DNA from: Oscillospiraceae bacterium
Lineage (GTDB): Bacteria > Bacillota > Clostridia > Oscillospirales > Oscillospiraceae
NCBI GenBank assembly: GCA_015068225.1
Contig: SVKX01000003.1
Location: 62,001-126,000 of the forward strand
Direction: 5' to 3'
DNA: 64,000 nucleotides
The translations under genes were made by a program, and so were the position numbers. Below, piece after piece: positions 6,114-13,764 of the stretch (its first letter is position 1; every line of letters starts with the position of its first letter). The notes under the pieces are model-generated. The model had not been told where the DNA came from, made no database searches, and saw only the letters and a list, made by a program, of their open reading frames with translations.

Positions 6114-7811
6114 ATGGAAAAAATCTCCTATATTATAACGGAAAACGGCCAGCAGAGGCTGTGTGTGAACGGGGAGGCACTTCCCGGATTGGCCTATATT
6201 ACCTATCTGACAGAGCGAAATTGCTATCAGGATTTTGCGGATGCAGGTTATCGCCTGTTCTCCTTCCCGGTGTTTTTCGGGCATCAGGCACTGAACGAAT
6301 GTTCCCAGCTGCAGGTATTTACCGAGGGTATTTTTGACAGCAGCAAGCCGGATTTTTCCCGATTTGATAAAGATATGGAACTGCTTTTACAGGCCTGCCC
6401 GGATGCGTATGTTTTCCCCCGGGTGAATGTTTCCCTGCCGAAGCGCTGGGAACAGGCCCATCCAGATGAGCTTTGCTACAACGGCTGCGTGTATCATCCG
6501 GACAGCAAACCCCGGGCTTGCTTTTCCTCCGATATCTGGGCACAGGAGGTCAAGGCTGAGTTAAAGGTGTTCATTGATCATGTTCAGCGCATGCCCTATC
6601 ACGGGCATATTATTGGCTATCAGATCGCAGGCGGTAACACAGAGGAGTGGTTTCCCTACGATATGCAGGGTTCGGTGGGGCAGCGAAGCGCTGAGAGATT
6701 CGCGGCCTACTGCCAAAAGACCGGTATTTCCGGAACCCGTGGGGAATACATGGCCTTTTTATCGGAGGTAGTTGCCGGACGGCTGTGCGAATTTGCAGAG
6801 CATGTCAAAGCATGCACGGGTCATCGGTATGTGGTTGGCTGCTTCTATGGCTATACCTTTTCCTGCCCTAACATAGACTCCAATCATCACGCGCTGCGAA
6901 AAGTGCTGGAATGTAAGGATATTGATTTTCTCTGCTCTCCCATCTCCTATGACTATGCCCGCAAACCGGGAATCGATCATGTGTATATGCTGCCCATCGA
7001 TTCGGTCAAGCTCCATGGGAAGTTGTATTTTTCGGAGAACGATACCCGCACCCATCTGTCTCGTCCGGTCAACGATATGCCCTGGTATAATGCGCCGGTT
7101 TGGTTTGGTCCGGAAACGGAAGAGCAGACATTGGATGTCCTGAAAATGCATCTGGCCAGAGTGCTGCTCCACGGTCACGCAGGCTGGTGGTTCGATATGT
7201 GGGGCGGCTGGTATCGATCCCCCGGCTATATGGCATTTATGCGAAAGGCTCTGGAACTGATCCGGGAGGCTGCCAGACTCCCCATGGGTAGTACAGCGCA
7301 GGTGGCGGTGTTTGCGGATGAAAAATCCTATTGCAAAGCAAATAACGATGATTTAAGCCGCGGTATTTGTGAGACGTTGCATACTCTTGGCGCTGCCGGT
7401 GTGCCGTATGACCTATACCTGGCAGAGGATTATCCTTTGGTTTCTATGGCGAAGTACAAAGCGATTGTGCTTTTGGAGCCAGCGGTGACCGAGGCTTCGG
7501 AGACTGTTGCCCGATGCGGGCTGCCGGTTCTGCGGATAAATGAAAGCAACATGGGTTTGACAACTGCACAGCTGCGGCAGTTTTATGAAGGGGCTGGCGT
7601 GCACCTGTACAGCAGGGAGGATCTGGTGGTATACGCCAACGAAAGCTATCTGTTCCTGCATACCACCCGGGATGGACAGCATCTACTGCACTTGCCCGGG
7701 GATACAGCGCTGACGGATGCGTTTTCCGGTGCGCCGTTTAGCCCGGAATTTGAAGCGAAGGTCGGCACCAGCTACCTGTTGCGAAAAGAAACCGTAGCGG
7801 CACGTTGTTGA
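6114..7811 (+). CDS. Glycoside hydrolase, (beta/alpha)8-barrel, GH42-like
   Basis: The 565-aa cytoplasmic protein has no signal peptide. The N-terminal ~340 residues look like a clan-A glycosidase barrel: GHIIGYQIAGGNTEEW carries the probable acid/base Glu, and the later GWWFDMWGGWY resembles the barrel end of GH42-type enzymes. The C-terminal part resembles the flavodoxin-like domain of beta-galactosidases (AQVAVFADEKSYC..., KAIVLLEP). It starts 1 bp after the murQ stop, using a GGAG inside the murQ end; an in-frame upstream ATG (6039) overlaps murQ and was rejected. Linkage to murQ suggests action on a muropeptide- or amino-sugar-containing glycoside. The substrate is not deducible and the exact GH family is uncertain. 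Confidence 0.65.
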   Translation: MEKISYIITENGQQRLCVNGEALPGLAYITYLTERNCYQDFADAGYRLFSFPVFFGHQALNECSQLQVFTEGIFDSSKPDFSRFDKDMELLLQACPDAYVFPRVNVSLPKRWEQAHPDELCYNGCVYHPDSKPRACFSSDIWAQEVKAELKVFIDHVQRMPYHGHIIGYQIAGGNTEEWFPYDMQGSVGQRSAERFAAYCQKTGISGTRGEYMAFLSEVVAGRLCEFAEHVKACTGHRYVVGCFYGYTFSCPNIDSNHHALRKVLECKDIDFLCSPISYDYARKPGIDHVYMLPIDSVKLHGKLYFSENDTRTHLSRPVNDMPWYNAPVWFGPETEEQTLDVLKMHLARVLLHGHAGWWFDMWGGWYRSPGYMAFMRKALELIREAARLPMGSTAQVAVFADEKSYCKANNDDLSRGICETLHTLGAAGVPYDLYLAEDYPLVSMAKYKAIVLLEPAVTEASETVARCGLPVLRINESNMGLTTAQLRQFYEGAGVHLYSREDLVVYANESYLFLHTTRDGQHLLHLPGDTALTDAFSGAPFSPEFEAKVGTSYLLRKETVAARC

Positions 7812-7836
7812 TTTTTGGGTATATGGGTCGTATAAT
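7808..7836 (+). promoter_or_regulatory. Promoter of the small membrane protein gene
   Basis: TTGATT - 17 nt - TATAAT, straddling the end of the glycosidase gene, 44 bp before the next start codon. Confidence 0.6.
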
Positions 7837-7879
7837 GAATACGCAGATGAATTAAAATTTGACAAAGGAGGTTTCCCGT

Positions 7880-8293
7880 ATGAAAAAGAGATTGCTGTAT
7901 TTGATACTCCCGATCGTTACACTGATTTTGGAAGCATTGCCTTATGGTGCGGTATGTAATTTTGCAAGCGGTCCGAACAAGATACATCGACAAACATTTT
8001 CTTATTTTGATCTGGTCCCCTTTGGATATGCAAATTTTGCACCGCTGATTACTGCCGTACTTACTTGTGCCATTTTGGTACTGTTGGTAATTTACTGCTT
8101 CACGGGCAAACCCCAGATCGGGTGCGCGGCAAGGATTGTGCTTTGTGTCTGTGCCGTCATCTCATTAGGCCCGTTGGCCTTTGGAATCAGCTACTTCTCC
8201 GTTACAGGTGCTTTGATTTCAGCATCTTTGATTGCCGAATTGGTTTTACTTCATCTTGCAATGAAAGCGCCCAAAGCAAAACCGACCGAATAA
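7880..8293 (+). CDS. Hypothetical four-helix membrane protein
   Basis: The 137-aa protein is not assigned to a family. Hydrophobic segments are at about residues 4-25, 50-75, 82-105 and 108-128, separated by short polar loops, ending in a lysine-rich tail (KAPKAKPTE). The ATG at 7880 follows a strong AAAGGAGG site; an upstream in-frame start at 7859 would lie inside the leader. It has its own promoter and terminator and is probably monocistronic. Function unknown. Confidence 0.65.
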   Translation: MKKRLLYLILPIVTLILEALPYGAVCNFASGPNKIHRQTFSYFDLVPFGYANFAPLITAVLTCAILVLLVIYCFTGKPQIGCAARIVLCVCAVISLGPLAFGISYFSVTGALISASLIAELVLLHLAMKAPKAKPTE

Positions 8294-8316
8294 ACTCCAA
8301 TACGTCAAACAGACAA

Positions 8317-8345
8317 AGCCAGCACCCACAGGTGCCGGCTTTTCA
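8317..8345 (+). terminator. Terminator after the small membrane protein gene
   Basis: AGCCAGCACC pairs with GGTGCCGGCT (one mismatch) across a CACA loop, followed by TTTT. Confidence 0.75.
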
Positions 8346-8379
8346 TTTTCAGTCTTGTTTGCACAAACACACGATTGAT

Positions 8380-8796
8380 TCAAGTGTTGTTTGGATGTCC
8401 AAACCCATTATTGGCAGCCTCCTGGATCATATCGATTATCAGTTGTTTGTGTTTGTAGAATATATTATCGCACTCCTCGAACAACTCGTCATTGACATCG
8501 TCGGAGATATCGTCCTGCGCAGAAAAAGCGGCATATCCCCTTGCGAGATTTTCCCGCAAGGGTTCAGGCAGCATAGAAAGCACAGCTTCAACTTCCACCG
8601 CCAAATCGCCGCCGTTTGCAACATTGAAGAAATACTGGCTGTGACCACCATTGTTGACTTCGCTTTCATAAGTCAGCAAATTTTCAAGGGGAGAGAGCAA
8701 ATCACCGATTTCCCACAATTCCCATATTCTGTTCCATCTTTCTTCTGCAGTGAGTAGCTCTACTTTTTTCTTCTTAAATATATCAAAAAATCCCAT
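8380..8796 (-). CDS. DUF4375-like (DMP19-type) protein of unknown function
   Basis: The 138-aa acidic protein starts with GFFDIFKKKK and contains the segment NNGGHSQYFFN (around residues 48-58), which is characteristic of the DUF4375/DMP19 family. The remainder is predicted helical. The ATG at 8796 is preceded by AAGGAG; the longer in-frame start (8838) runs into the preceding gene. It begins 4 bp after the stop of the four-helix-bundle gene, so the two are one transcription unit. Members of the family are often found near immunity or mobile genes, but no biochemical role can be stated. Confidence 0.7.
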   Translation of the reverse strand: MGFFDIFKKKKVELLTAEERWNRIWELWEIGDLLSPLENLLTYESEVNNGGHSQYFFNVANGGDLAVEVEAVLSMLPEPLRENLARGYAAFSAQDDISDDVNDELFEECDNIFYKHKQLIIDMIQEAANNGFGHPNNT

Positions 8797-8800
8797 ACAA

Positions 8801-9148
8801 TTACTCCTTTTTCTTTTTTGCTGTTGTGATGGATGCAATCAGTTTTCTTCTAATCGTGCCGCATTTATTCGACACGGACTTGTATGTGCTGTCGTTAATC
8901 GCGTTGACTCGAAGCAGAATCTCAAGCCAATATTCCGTTTCGTAGCACTCTTTCAGGGCAATTTCCAGTTTATTTATAAAATCAGCGTTGCTCTGTGCAT
9001 ATCTGGCTTCGTGTGCATTTGCACCTATGGAAGAACAGGAACGAAGCAACTGATTTACAAAGACAGAACGACCTGTAATACTGTCGCAAATTGCGGTAAT
9101 TTCGACTGTTAATTCCACAGCCAACTCTTTTATTGTCTTGTTATCCAT
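8801..9148 (-). CDS. S23-type four-helix-bundle protein (23S rRNA intervening-sequence family)
   Basis: The 115-aa protein has the four-helix pattern of the S23/IVS family: KELAVELTVEITAICDSI, SSIGANAHEARYAQS, DFINKLEIALKECYETEYWLE and a basic C-terminal helix ending TTAKKKKE. The motif S-IGANAxEA is the family hallmark. Relatives are encoded in 23S rRNA intervening sequences and, as Avd proteins, in diversity-generating retroelements. No reverse transcriptase or rRNA gene is in the window. The ATG at 9148 has an AAGGAG site. Immediately upstream lies the palindrome array at 9163-9338. Confidence 0.8.
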   Translation of the reverse strand: MDNKTIKELAVELTVEITAICDSITGRSVFVNQLLRSCSSIGANAHEARYAQSNADFINKLEIALKECYETEYWLEILLRVNAINDSTYKSVSNKCGTIRRKLIASITTAKKKKE

Positions 9149-9162
9149 ACTTTCTCCTTTTT

Positions 9163-9338
9163 GAGATATGTTGCTTCGCAACGCGATATATTTGCTTTGC
9201 AAATGCGATATAACCTCACTTTGCTCGGTTGCGATATGATATAAATTCTTTCGCGCCCCGCAGGGCATATCGTGCCGTTAGGCATATCGCGTCCAACGGG
9301 ATATATCGCAAATTCCGTAGGAATTTATATCGTAGAAT
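9163..9338. repeat. Array of short palindromes interleaved with GATAT/ATATC units
   Basis: Successive small hairpins (GTTGC-TTC-GCAAC, TTTGC-TTT-GCAAA, AACC...GGTT, GCCC-CGCA-GGGC, TGCC-GTTA-GGCA, AAATTCC-GTA-GGAATTT) are separated by spacers. The spacers read GCGATAT in the left half and ATATCGC in the right half. The spacers can themselves pair, so the whole region can fold as one nested, branched structure. It occupies the space between the S23-type gene and the rlmD stop. Confidence 0.7.
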
Positions 9339-9370
9339 CTATTGTTTGCAAAGGCAAACAATAGATTCTA
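9333..9370 (-). terminator. 17-bp perfect hairpin spanning the rlmD stop codon
   Basis: TAGAATCTATTGTTTGC and its exact complement form a 17-bp stem with a 4-nt loop. The rlmD TAG stop lies in one arm. There is no U-tract, so it may be a processing or stabilising hairpin, or the outermost arm of the neighbouring palindrome array, rather than a classic terminator. Confidence 0.45.
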
Positions 9371-10688
9371 CATGGGCGCAGCGGGGGAACAGGTCAGCGG
9401 CTTGGGCATTCTGGAGCCGGTAGCCCCGCTGGGAAAGCAGCGCCACATCCCGGGCCAGGGTGGCAGGATCGCAGGAAACATACACGATCCGCCGGGGGGC
9501 GAAGCGGACAAGGGCTTCGATGGCATCGGCATTAAGGCCCTTCCGGGGCGGATCTACCACCACAACATCGGCGTGAACGCCCTGTTTTTCCAGCGCCAGC
9601 GCCGCTTCTCCTGCGTCGCCGCAGAAAAATTCCGCGTTTTCGATGCCGTTTCGCCGGGCATTTTCCTTTGCATCCTCCACAGCCTGAGGAATGACCTCTA
9701 CACCGATGACTTTTCCTGCTGCGGCGGCCATGGCAAGGGTGATGGTGCCAACGCCGCAGTACAGATCCAGAACGGTATCGCTTTTTGTGATGCCGGCCTG
9801 CTCAATGGCGGCGGCGTACAGCCGCTGGGCCTGATGGTGGTTGACCTGATAAAAGGATCGGGGAGACAGCCGGAAGGAAAGTCCGCAGAGGGTATCTTCA
9901 ATAAAGCCCTCCCCGTAGAGGGTGAGAAATTCGTCTCCCAGCACGGTGTTGCCCTTTTTGGTGTTGACGGACAGCACCAGTGTGGCAAAGCCGGGGATCT
10001 TTTTCAGCCGGCGGGTCAGCTCCGGAACATGGGGCAGCTTCCGGCCGTTTACCGCAAGGCACACCAGGATCTGTCCCGAAACCGCGCCCCGGCGGACATA
10101 AATGTGCCGCAAAAGCCCCTTGTGGGACAGCTCATCGTATACGGACACCCGAAACTGGTTTACATAATCTATAACTGCGTCTTTCACCAGATCCATTTCC
10201 GGCGGCAGAATGGCGCAGCGGGAATTTTCCACCACGCTGTGGGTGCCGGCTTTGAAAAAACCGGCATAGGCTCTGCCGTTTTTGACGGCTACGGGATACT
10301 GGGCCTTATTCCGGTAGCTGTGGCAGGTGGGGGCCCGGAGGATGGGCATTTCCGTCAGATTCTGGCCGCCAATACGGTTCAGACAGGTGCGCACCCGCTC
10401 TGCCTTCAGCCGGCATTCTTCTTCATAATCCATGTGCCAGAAATTGCAGCCGCCGCAGAGCTTGGCGACGGGGCACTCCCGGTTTATCCGGTGGGCAGAT
10501 CGCTCCAGAATCTCCACGATTTTGCCGGCTGCCCAGGTTTTCTGGGCCTTCTCAATGCGGACGCGGCAGACTTCCCCCACAATGGCATTGGGGATAAAAA
10601 CCGCGCAGCCTTCAATTTTGGCGATGCCCTGACCCTCTGTGGTATAGTCCACAATGGTGGCTTCGTAAATTTGGTTTTTAGTTAACAT
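9339..10688 (-). CDS. rlmD: 23S rRNA (uracil-5-)-methyltransferase, RlmD/RumA family
   Basis: The 449-aa enzyme is expected to methylate C5 of a uridine in 23S rRNA with SAM. An N-terminal TRAM domain (~1-58) is followed by the iron-sulfur cysteines CPVAKLCGGC (near residues 72-81). The SAM motif LDLYCGVGTITL (near 300) and the DPPRKG motif come next, then the catalytic Cys in VYVSCDPATLARD. In Firmicutes one RlmCD enzyme often covers two sites, so the position specificity is not certain. It starts 10 bp after the GNAT gene and shares its promoter at 11195-11223. Confidence 0.92.
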   Translation of the reverse strand: MLTKNQIYEATIVDYTTEGQGIAKIEGCAVFIPNAIVGEVCRVRIEKAQKTWAAGKIVEILERSAHRINRECPVAKLCGGCNFWHMDYEEECRLKAERVRTCLNRIGGQNLTEMPILRAPTCHSYRNKAQYPVAVKNGRAYAGFFKAGTHSVVENSRCAILPPEMDLVKDAVIDYVNQFRVSVYDELSHKGLLRHIYVRRGAVSGQILVCLAVNGRKLPHVPELTRRLKKIPGFATLVLSVNTKKGNTVLGDEFLTLYGEGFIEDTLCGLSFRLSPRSFYQVNHHQAQRLYAAAIEQAGITKSDTVLDLYCGVGTITLAMAAAAGKVIGVEVIPQAVEDAKENARRNGIENAEFFCGDAGEAALALEKQGVHADVVVVDPPRKGLNADAIEALVRFAPRRIVYVSCDPATLARDVALLSQRGYRLQNAQAADLFPRCAHVESIVCLCKQ

Positions 10689-10698
10689 AACATTTTCC

Positions 10699-11166
10699 TC
10701 ACAGGGGCAGCTCCATGGTGATATTCCGGGCCGTCATGCCCGTTTTTTCGTAGAATGCCATAGCACGGTCATTGCCGCACCAGACATTGAGGGTGATCAC
10801 ATCAAAGCCTTGATCCGATGCATAGCCGCGGACATGATCAAACAGCGCGGCGGCAATGCCTTTACCCCGGCAGTTTTCGTCTACACAAAGATCGTCGATG
10901 TATAGCTCCCTGCGGTCCAACATCACACTGTGACCTTTGCAGCTTTTGTGGATGCAGAAGCAGTAGCCCAGCACCCCGCCTTCCTCCACCGCCACAAAAA
11001 CGGGACGGGTGGGATCTTCCAGCAGGGCCTGCAGGTCGGCGTCATCATATTTCTGGGCACCGTCCCGGAAAATGTCCGGCCGGATTTCATGGTGCACCTG
11101 ACCTACCTGACGGAGCAGTTTCAGCAATCCGGGAATATCTTCTTTTTTCGCAAGTCGAATTTCCAT
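10699..11166 (-). CDS. GNAT-family N-acetyltransferase
   Basis: The 155-aa protein has the GNAT acetyl-CoA loop in CRGKGIAAALFDHV (motif R/Q-x-x-G-x-G/A) and the C-terminal AMAFYEKTGM signature. The ATG at 11166 follows GAGGTG; the much longer in-frame extension overlaps the promoter region and the divergent gene and was discarded. It is the first gene of a two-gene unit with rlmD. The acceptor substrate is unknown, and ribosomal modification is only hinted at by its neighbour. Confidence 0.85.
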   Translation of the reverse strand: MEIRLAKKEDIPGLLKLLRQVGQVHHEIRPDIFRDGAQKYDDADLQALLEDPTRPVFVAVEEGGVLGYCFCIHKSCKGHSVMLDRRELYIDDLCVDENCRGKGIAAALFDHVRGYASDQGFDVITLNVWCGNDRAMAFYEKTGMTARNITMELPL

Positions 11167-11194
11167 AATAAACACCTCAAAAAAACCTGCACTA

Positions 11195-11223
11195 AGTTTA
11201 TCACAAATTATTGCCATGGTAAA
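11195..11223 (-). promoter_or_regulatory. Promoter of the GNAT-rlmD unit
   Basis: TTTACC - 17 nt - TAAACT on the minus strand, 29 bp before the GNAT start. The -35 box is imperfect. Confidence 0.45.
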
Positions 11224-11233
11224 GCGCCCAGCC

Positions 11234-11262
11234 TTGAGAAACCTGCATAGAAATGGTATAAT
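11234..11262 (+). promoter_or_regulatory. Promoter of the radical SAM gene
   Basis: TTGAGA - 17 nt - TATAAT, 23 bp before the ATG at 11286 and divergent from the GNAT promoter. Confidence 0.75.
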
Positions 11263-11285
11263 TTTTTCAAAGGATGTGAGAAAAA

Positions 11286-12143
11286 ATGGATTATGTAAAC
11301 TGCAAATTGTGCCCCCGGCAGTGCGGCGTAGACCGGACAGCGGGGGAGCGGGGCTTTTGTGGCTGTCCGGATGGGGCGCTGGTGGCAAAAACCATGCTTC
11401 ACAAATGGGAAGAACCGGCGCTGGCGGGCAGCGGCGGCAGCGGTGCGATCTTTTTCGGCGGCTGCACACTGGGCTGCGCCTATTGCCAGAACTATGCCAT
11501 CAGCCGGCATCCTGCAGGAACACCGGTGGATGGAGCTGCCTTGCGGCAAATGATGGAGGAACTGATCCGCCAGGGGGCGGAAAATATTGACCTTGTGACC
11601 CCTACCCATTTTCTTCCCACCATTTTGCCGGCGCTGGAGCCGAAACTGAGCGTGCCGGTGGTATATAATTGCGGCGGCTATGAACGGGTGGAAACACTGC
11701 GGGCTCTGGAGGGGAAGATCGACATCTATCTTCCGGATATGAAGTATGCCGACAGCACCCTTGCCGGAATGCTCTCCGGCGCGCCGGATTATTTTTCTGT
11801 GGCATCAGAGGCCATCCGGGAGATGGTGCGCCAGACAGGCTCTGTGGTTTGGCAGGGGGATAAGGTGGTGCGGGGCACCATCATCCGCCATCTGATCCTG
11901 CCGGGACATGTGGAGAATTCCCTGCGGGTGCTGGACTGGATCGGAGAAACCTTTGCCCCCGGCCAGGTCCTGGTGAGCCTGATGCGGCAGTATACCCCCA
12001 TGGGCGGTCTGCCGGCACCCTTTGACCGTCCGGTGACACAGCAGGAGTACGAAGCGGTGCTCAGCTGGATGTACCTGAACGATCTGGAAGGGTTTGCGCA
12101 GGAGGAAAGTGCCGCCGACCGGGCGTTCATTCCGGATTTTTGA
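11286..12143 (+). CDS. Radical SAM protein, PFL-activase-like (COG1313 type)
   Basis: The 285-aa enzyme carries the radical SAM cluster motif C-TLG-C-AY-C (residues near 59-66). It also has an N-terminal Cys-rich stretch CKLCPRQCGVDR...GFCGC like that of pyruvate formate-lyase activating enzyme relatives. SAM-binding glycine (GGCT) and downstream barrel segments (VYNCGGYE, DIYLPDMKY, RHLILPGHVENS) fit the uncharacterised PflA-like family. An AGGATG site precedes the ATG. It has its own promoter and a strong terminator. The target is unknown, and no glycyl-radical enzyme is nearby. Confidence 0.88.
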   Translation: MDYVNCKLCPRQCGVDRTAGERGFCGCPDGALVAKTMLHKWEEPALAGSGGSGAIFFGGCTLGCAYCQNYAISRHPAGTPVDGAALRQMMEELIRQGAENIDLVTPTHFLPTILPALEPKLSVPVVYNCGGYERVETLRALEGKIDIYLPDMKYADSTLAGMLSGAPDYFSVASEAIREMVRQTGSVVWQGDKVVRGTIIRHLILPGHVENSLRVLDWIGETFAPGQVLVSLMRQYTPMGGLPAPFDRPVTQQEYEAVLSWMYLNDLEGFAQEESAADRAFIPDF

Positions 12144-12149
12144 AAAAAG

Positions 12150-12180
12150 CACGAGGGAGCAGCTGCTCCCTCGTGTTTAT
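12150..12180 (+). terminator. Terminator after the radical SAM gene
   Basis: CACGAGGGAGCAG and CTGCTCCCTCGTG form a perfect 26-nt palindrome followed by TTTATTT. It may also serve the convergent gene ending at 12191. Confidence 0.85.
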
Positions 12181-12190
12181 TTAAATGGGC

Positions 12191-13504
12191 TTATTCCTCT
12201 GCAGCGGCTACGGCTTCCGCTTTGGTGGATTCCTCTGCGGCTTTCGCCACAGGTGCTTCTTCTACAGGAGCCTCCATCACGGGAATTTCCTCTACGGCAG
12301 CAGCTTCTTCCACAGGAGCAGCCTCTACAGGGGCAGTCTCTTCTGCGGGGATAAACTCCACAGCAGGCACTTCCACAACGGCGACGGGAGCAGCTGCAAC
12401 CAGCATAGCGGCCTTTGCCTTGCGCTTAAAGACACCGTTCAGAATACTGCCGGCAACGATCATTACAAGACCCAGACCTGCAAAGCACAGGCTGACAGTG
12501 ATGGTCATAGAGAAGATCTTCTGAGCAATGATCAGAATCGGATCGCCGGCAGGCAGGAAGGATGCCAGAAGACCGGGAAGCGTCATGATAAGACCGGCGA
12601 TCATAACAGAAATACCGGCGCTGCGGATGGCAGCAAAGGGTCTTCCCCAGTGGGTCAGCAGCAGAAATACCAGCAGGAGCAGGCAGGCACCAACGCAGAT
12701 CAGCAGAGACTCGGTGGAGCTGACAGCCCGCAGCAGGGCAAAGACTTCGGCGATATTGGTGGGCGCGGCGGCCTCGGGACCTACCAGATCCAGAATAGAA
12801 CCGGCAGGCTTTTTCTGGGGCACTTCAGATCCGCTCTCACCGGTGGAACCGGTGGAACCGGTGGGAGAATCGGGCGTTACCGCAGGCGGTGTGATGCCGA
12901 TGACTTCCTGAATTTCCTGCTGAACATTTTCCAGCACTTCGCTTTCTTCGATCCAGCCGCCGATGGCGTCAATGTGTTCCTGCTCGATGGTAATGTCCAG
13001 CTTTTCCTCAATCAGGTCGGCGTTCTCCTCGATCAGCTCAATGACTTCCTCTTTGGTGATGGTGGTGGTGCTTTCACCCATGATCACATCGCTGATGATG
13101 CCGGCGGCCTTGTCGGAGATGAATTCAGGAATGGAGGATTCCTCCAGTAGTTCACTTACTTCTTCCTTAGAGACGGGCAGTTCGCCGCCGGCCTGCTCAG
13201 CCAGCATATCATAAAGGGCATCGACCAGCATATTCTGATCCATTTCCTCGCCGCCCAGACTGCCCAGTGCGCCAAAGCCGCCGACAGCATTGCCGCCGGT
13301 CAGTTTGGGAATGACCCGGACAGAAGCGGATTTGGGGAAAAAGGCTTCGGTGATGATGGCCTGCAGACCGTCCCTGGAGGTGACCACCTTCAGGTCTGTG
13401 ACTGCGATGGTCACCAGTGTGGTGGCAAACAGTGCAATGCACAAAAGCACGGACAGGAAGGCAAAAACAATGCGGATGCCAACGGGAAGCTTCTTTTTAT
13501 ACAT
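12191..13504 (-). CDS. Membrane protein with extracytoplasmic acidic domain and Pro/Ala/Glu-rich tail; family not recognised
   Basis: The 437-aa protein has an N-terminal membrane helix (about residues 9-33) and an acidic helical region of ~180 residues rich in EE and SKEEV-type segments. A Ser/Thr/Gly/Pro linker (PDSPTGSTGSTGESGS) follows, then three closely spaced membrane helices (about 270-375) and a C-terminal tail of ~75 residues. The tail is made of repeated P/V-A/V-E units (APVEEA and variants). The topology places the acidic domain outside. The ATG at 13504 is preceded by GGAGTG, and a consensus promoter lies at 13538-13566. No function can be assigned. Confidence 0.75.
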   Translation of the reverse strand: MYKKKLPVGIRIVFAFLSVLLCIALFATTLVTIAVTDLKVVTSRDGLQAIITEAFFPKSASVRVIPKLTGGNAVGGFGALGSLGGEEMDQNMLVDALYDMLAEQAGGELPVSKEEVSELLEESSIPEFISDKAAGIISDVIMGESTTTITKEEVIELIEENADLIEEKLDITIEQEHIDAIGGWIEESEVLENVQQEIQEVIGITPPAVTPDSPTGSTGSTGESGSEVPQKKPAGSILDLVGPEAAAPTNIAEVFALLRAVSSTESLLICVGACLLLLVFLLLTHWGRPFAAIRSAGISVMIAGLIMTLPGLLASFLPAGDPILIIAQKIFSMTITVSLCFAGLGLVMIVAGSILNGVFKRKAKAAMLVAAAPVAVVEVPAVEFIPAEETAPVEAAPVEEAAAVEEIPVMEAPVEEAPVAKAAEESTKAEAVAAAEE

Positions 13505-13537
13505 GGAAGAACACTCCTTTACAGGATATTTATACAT

Positions 13538-13566
13538 ATAATAAACCATTGCCTAAAAAATGTCAA
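13538..13566 (-). promoter_or_regulatory. Promoter of the membrane protein gene
   Basis: TTGACA - 17 nt - TATTAT on the minus strand, 34 bp before the start codon at 13504. Confidence 0.75.
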
Positions 13567-13655
13567 TTCCAACGAAGGAAACAGGCGGGTATAAAGATGC
13601 GGCGATCCCCCTGTGGGGGATATAAAAAATAAGTGGATTTGTGACAAATAGGCGA

Positions 13656-13684
13656 TTGACATTCTGTGATTATATGAGTAGAAT
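13656..13684 (+). promoter_or_regulatory. Promoter of the cooS-cooC-acsB cluster
   Basis: TTGACA - 17 nt - TAGAAT. The ~75-nt leader contains CGATAC...GTATCG with an inner GCGC-CCGGT-GCGC hairpin, then a first GGAGGA and the AGGAGG used by cooS. A separate hairpin ATCCCCC-TGT-GGGGGAT is upstream at 13605-13621. Confidence 0.75.
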
Positions 13685-13764
13685 ATTATCGATACACTAT
13701 GCGCCCGGTGCGCACTTTGCGTATCGGAGGAATATCGATATCTATTAGCTAGGAGGAAATTAGA

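Noticed and set aside
8801..9148. Diversity-generating retroelement
   Set aside because: The S23-type protein resembles Avd, but no reverse transcriptase and no template/variable repeat pair occurs in the window.
9163..9338. CRISPR array
   Set aside because: The units are variable small palindromes without constant direct repeats or unique spacers, and no cas genes are near.
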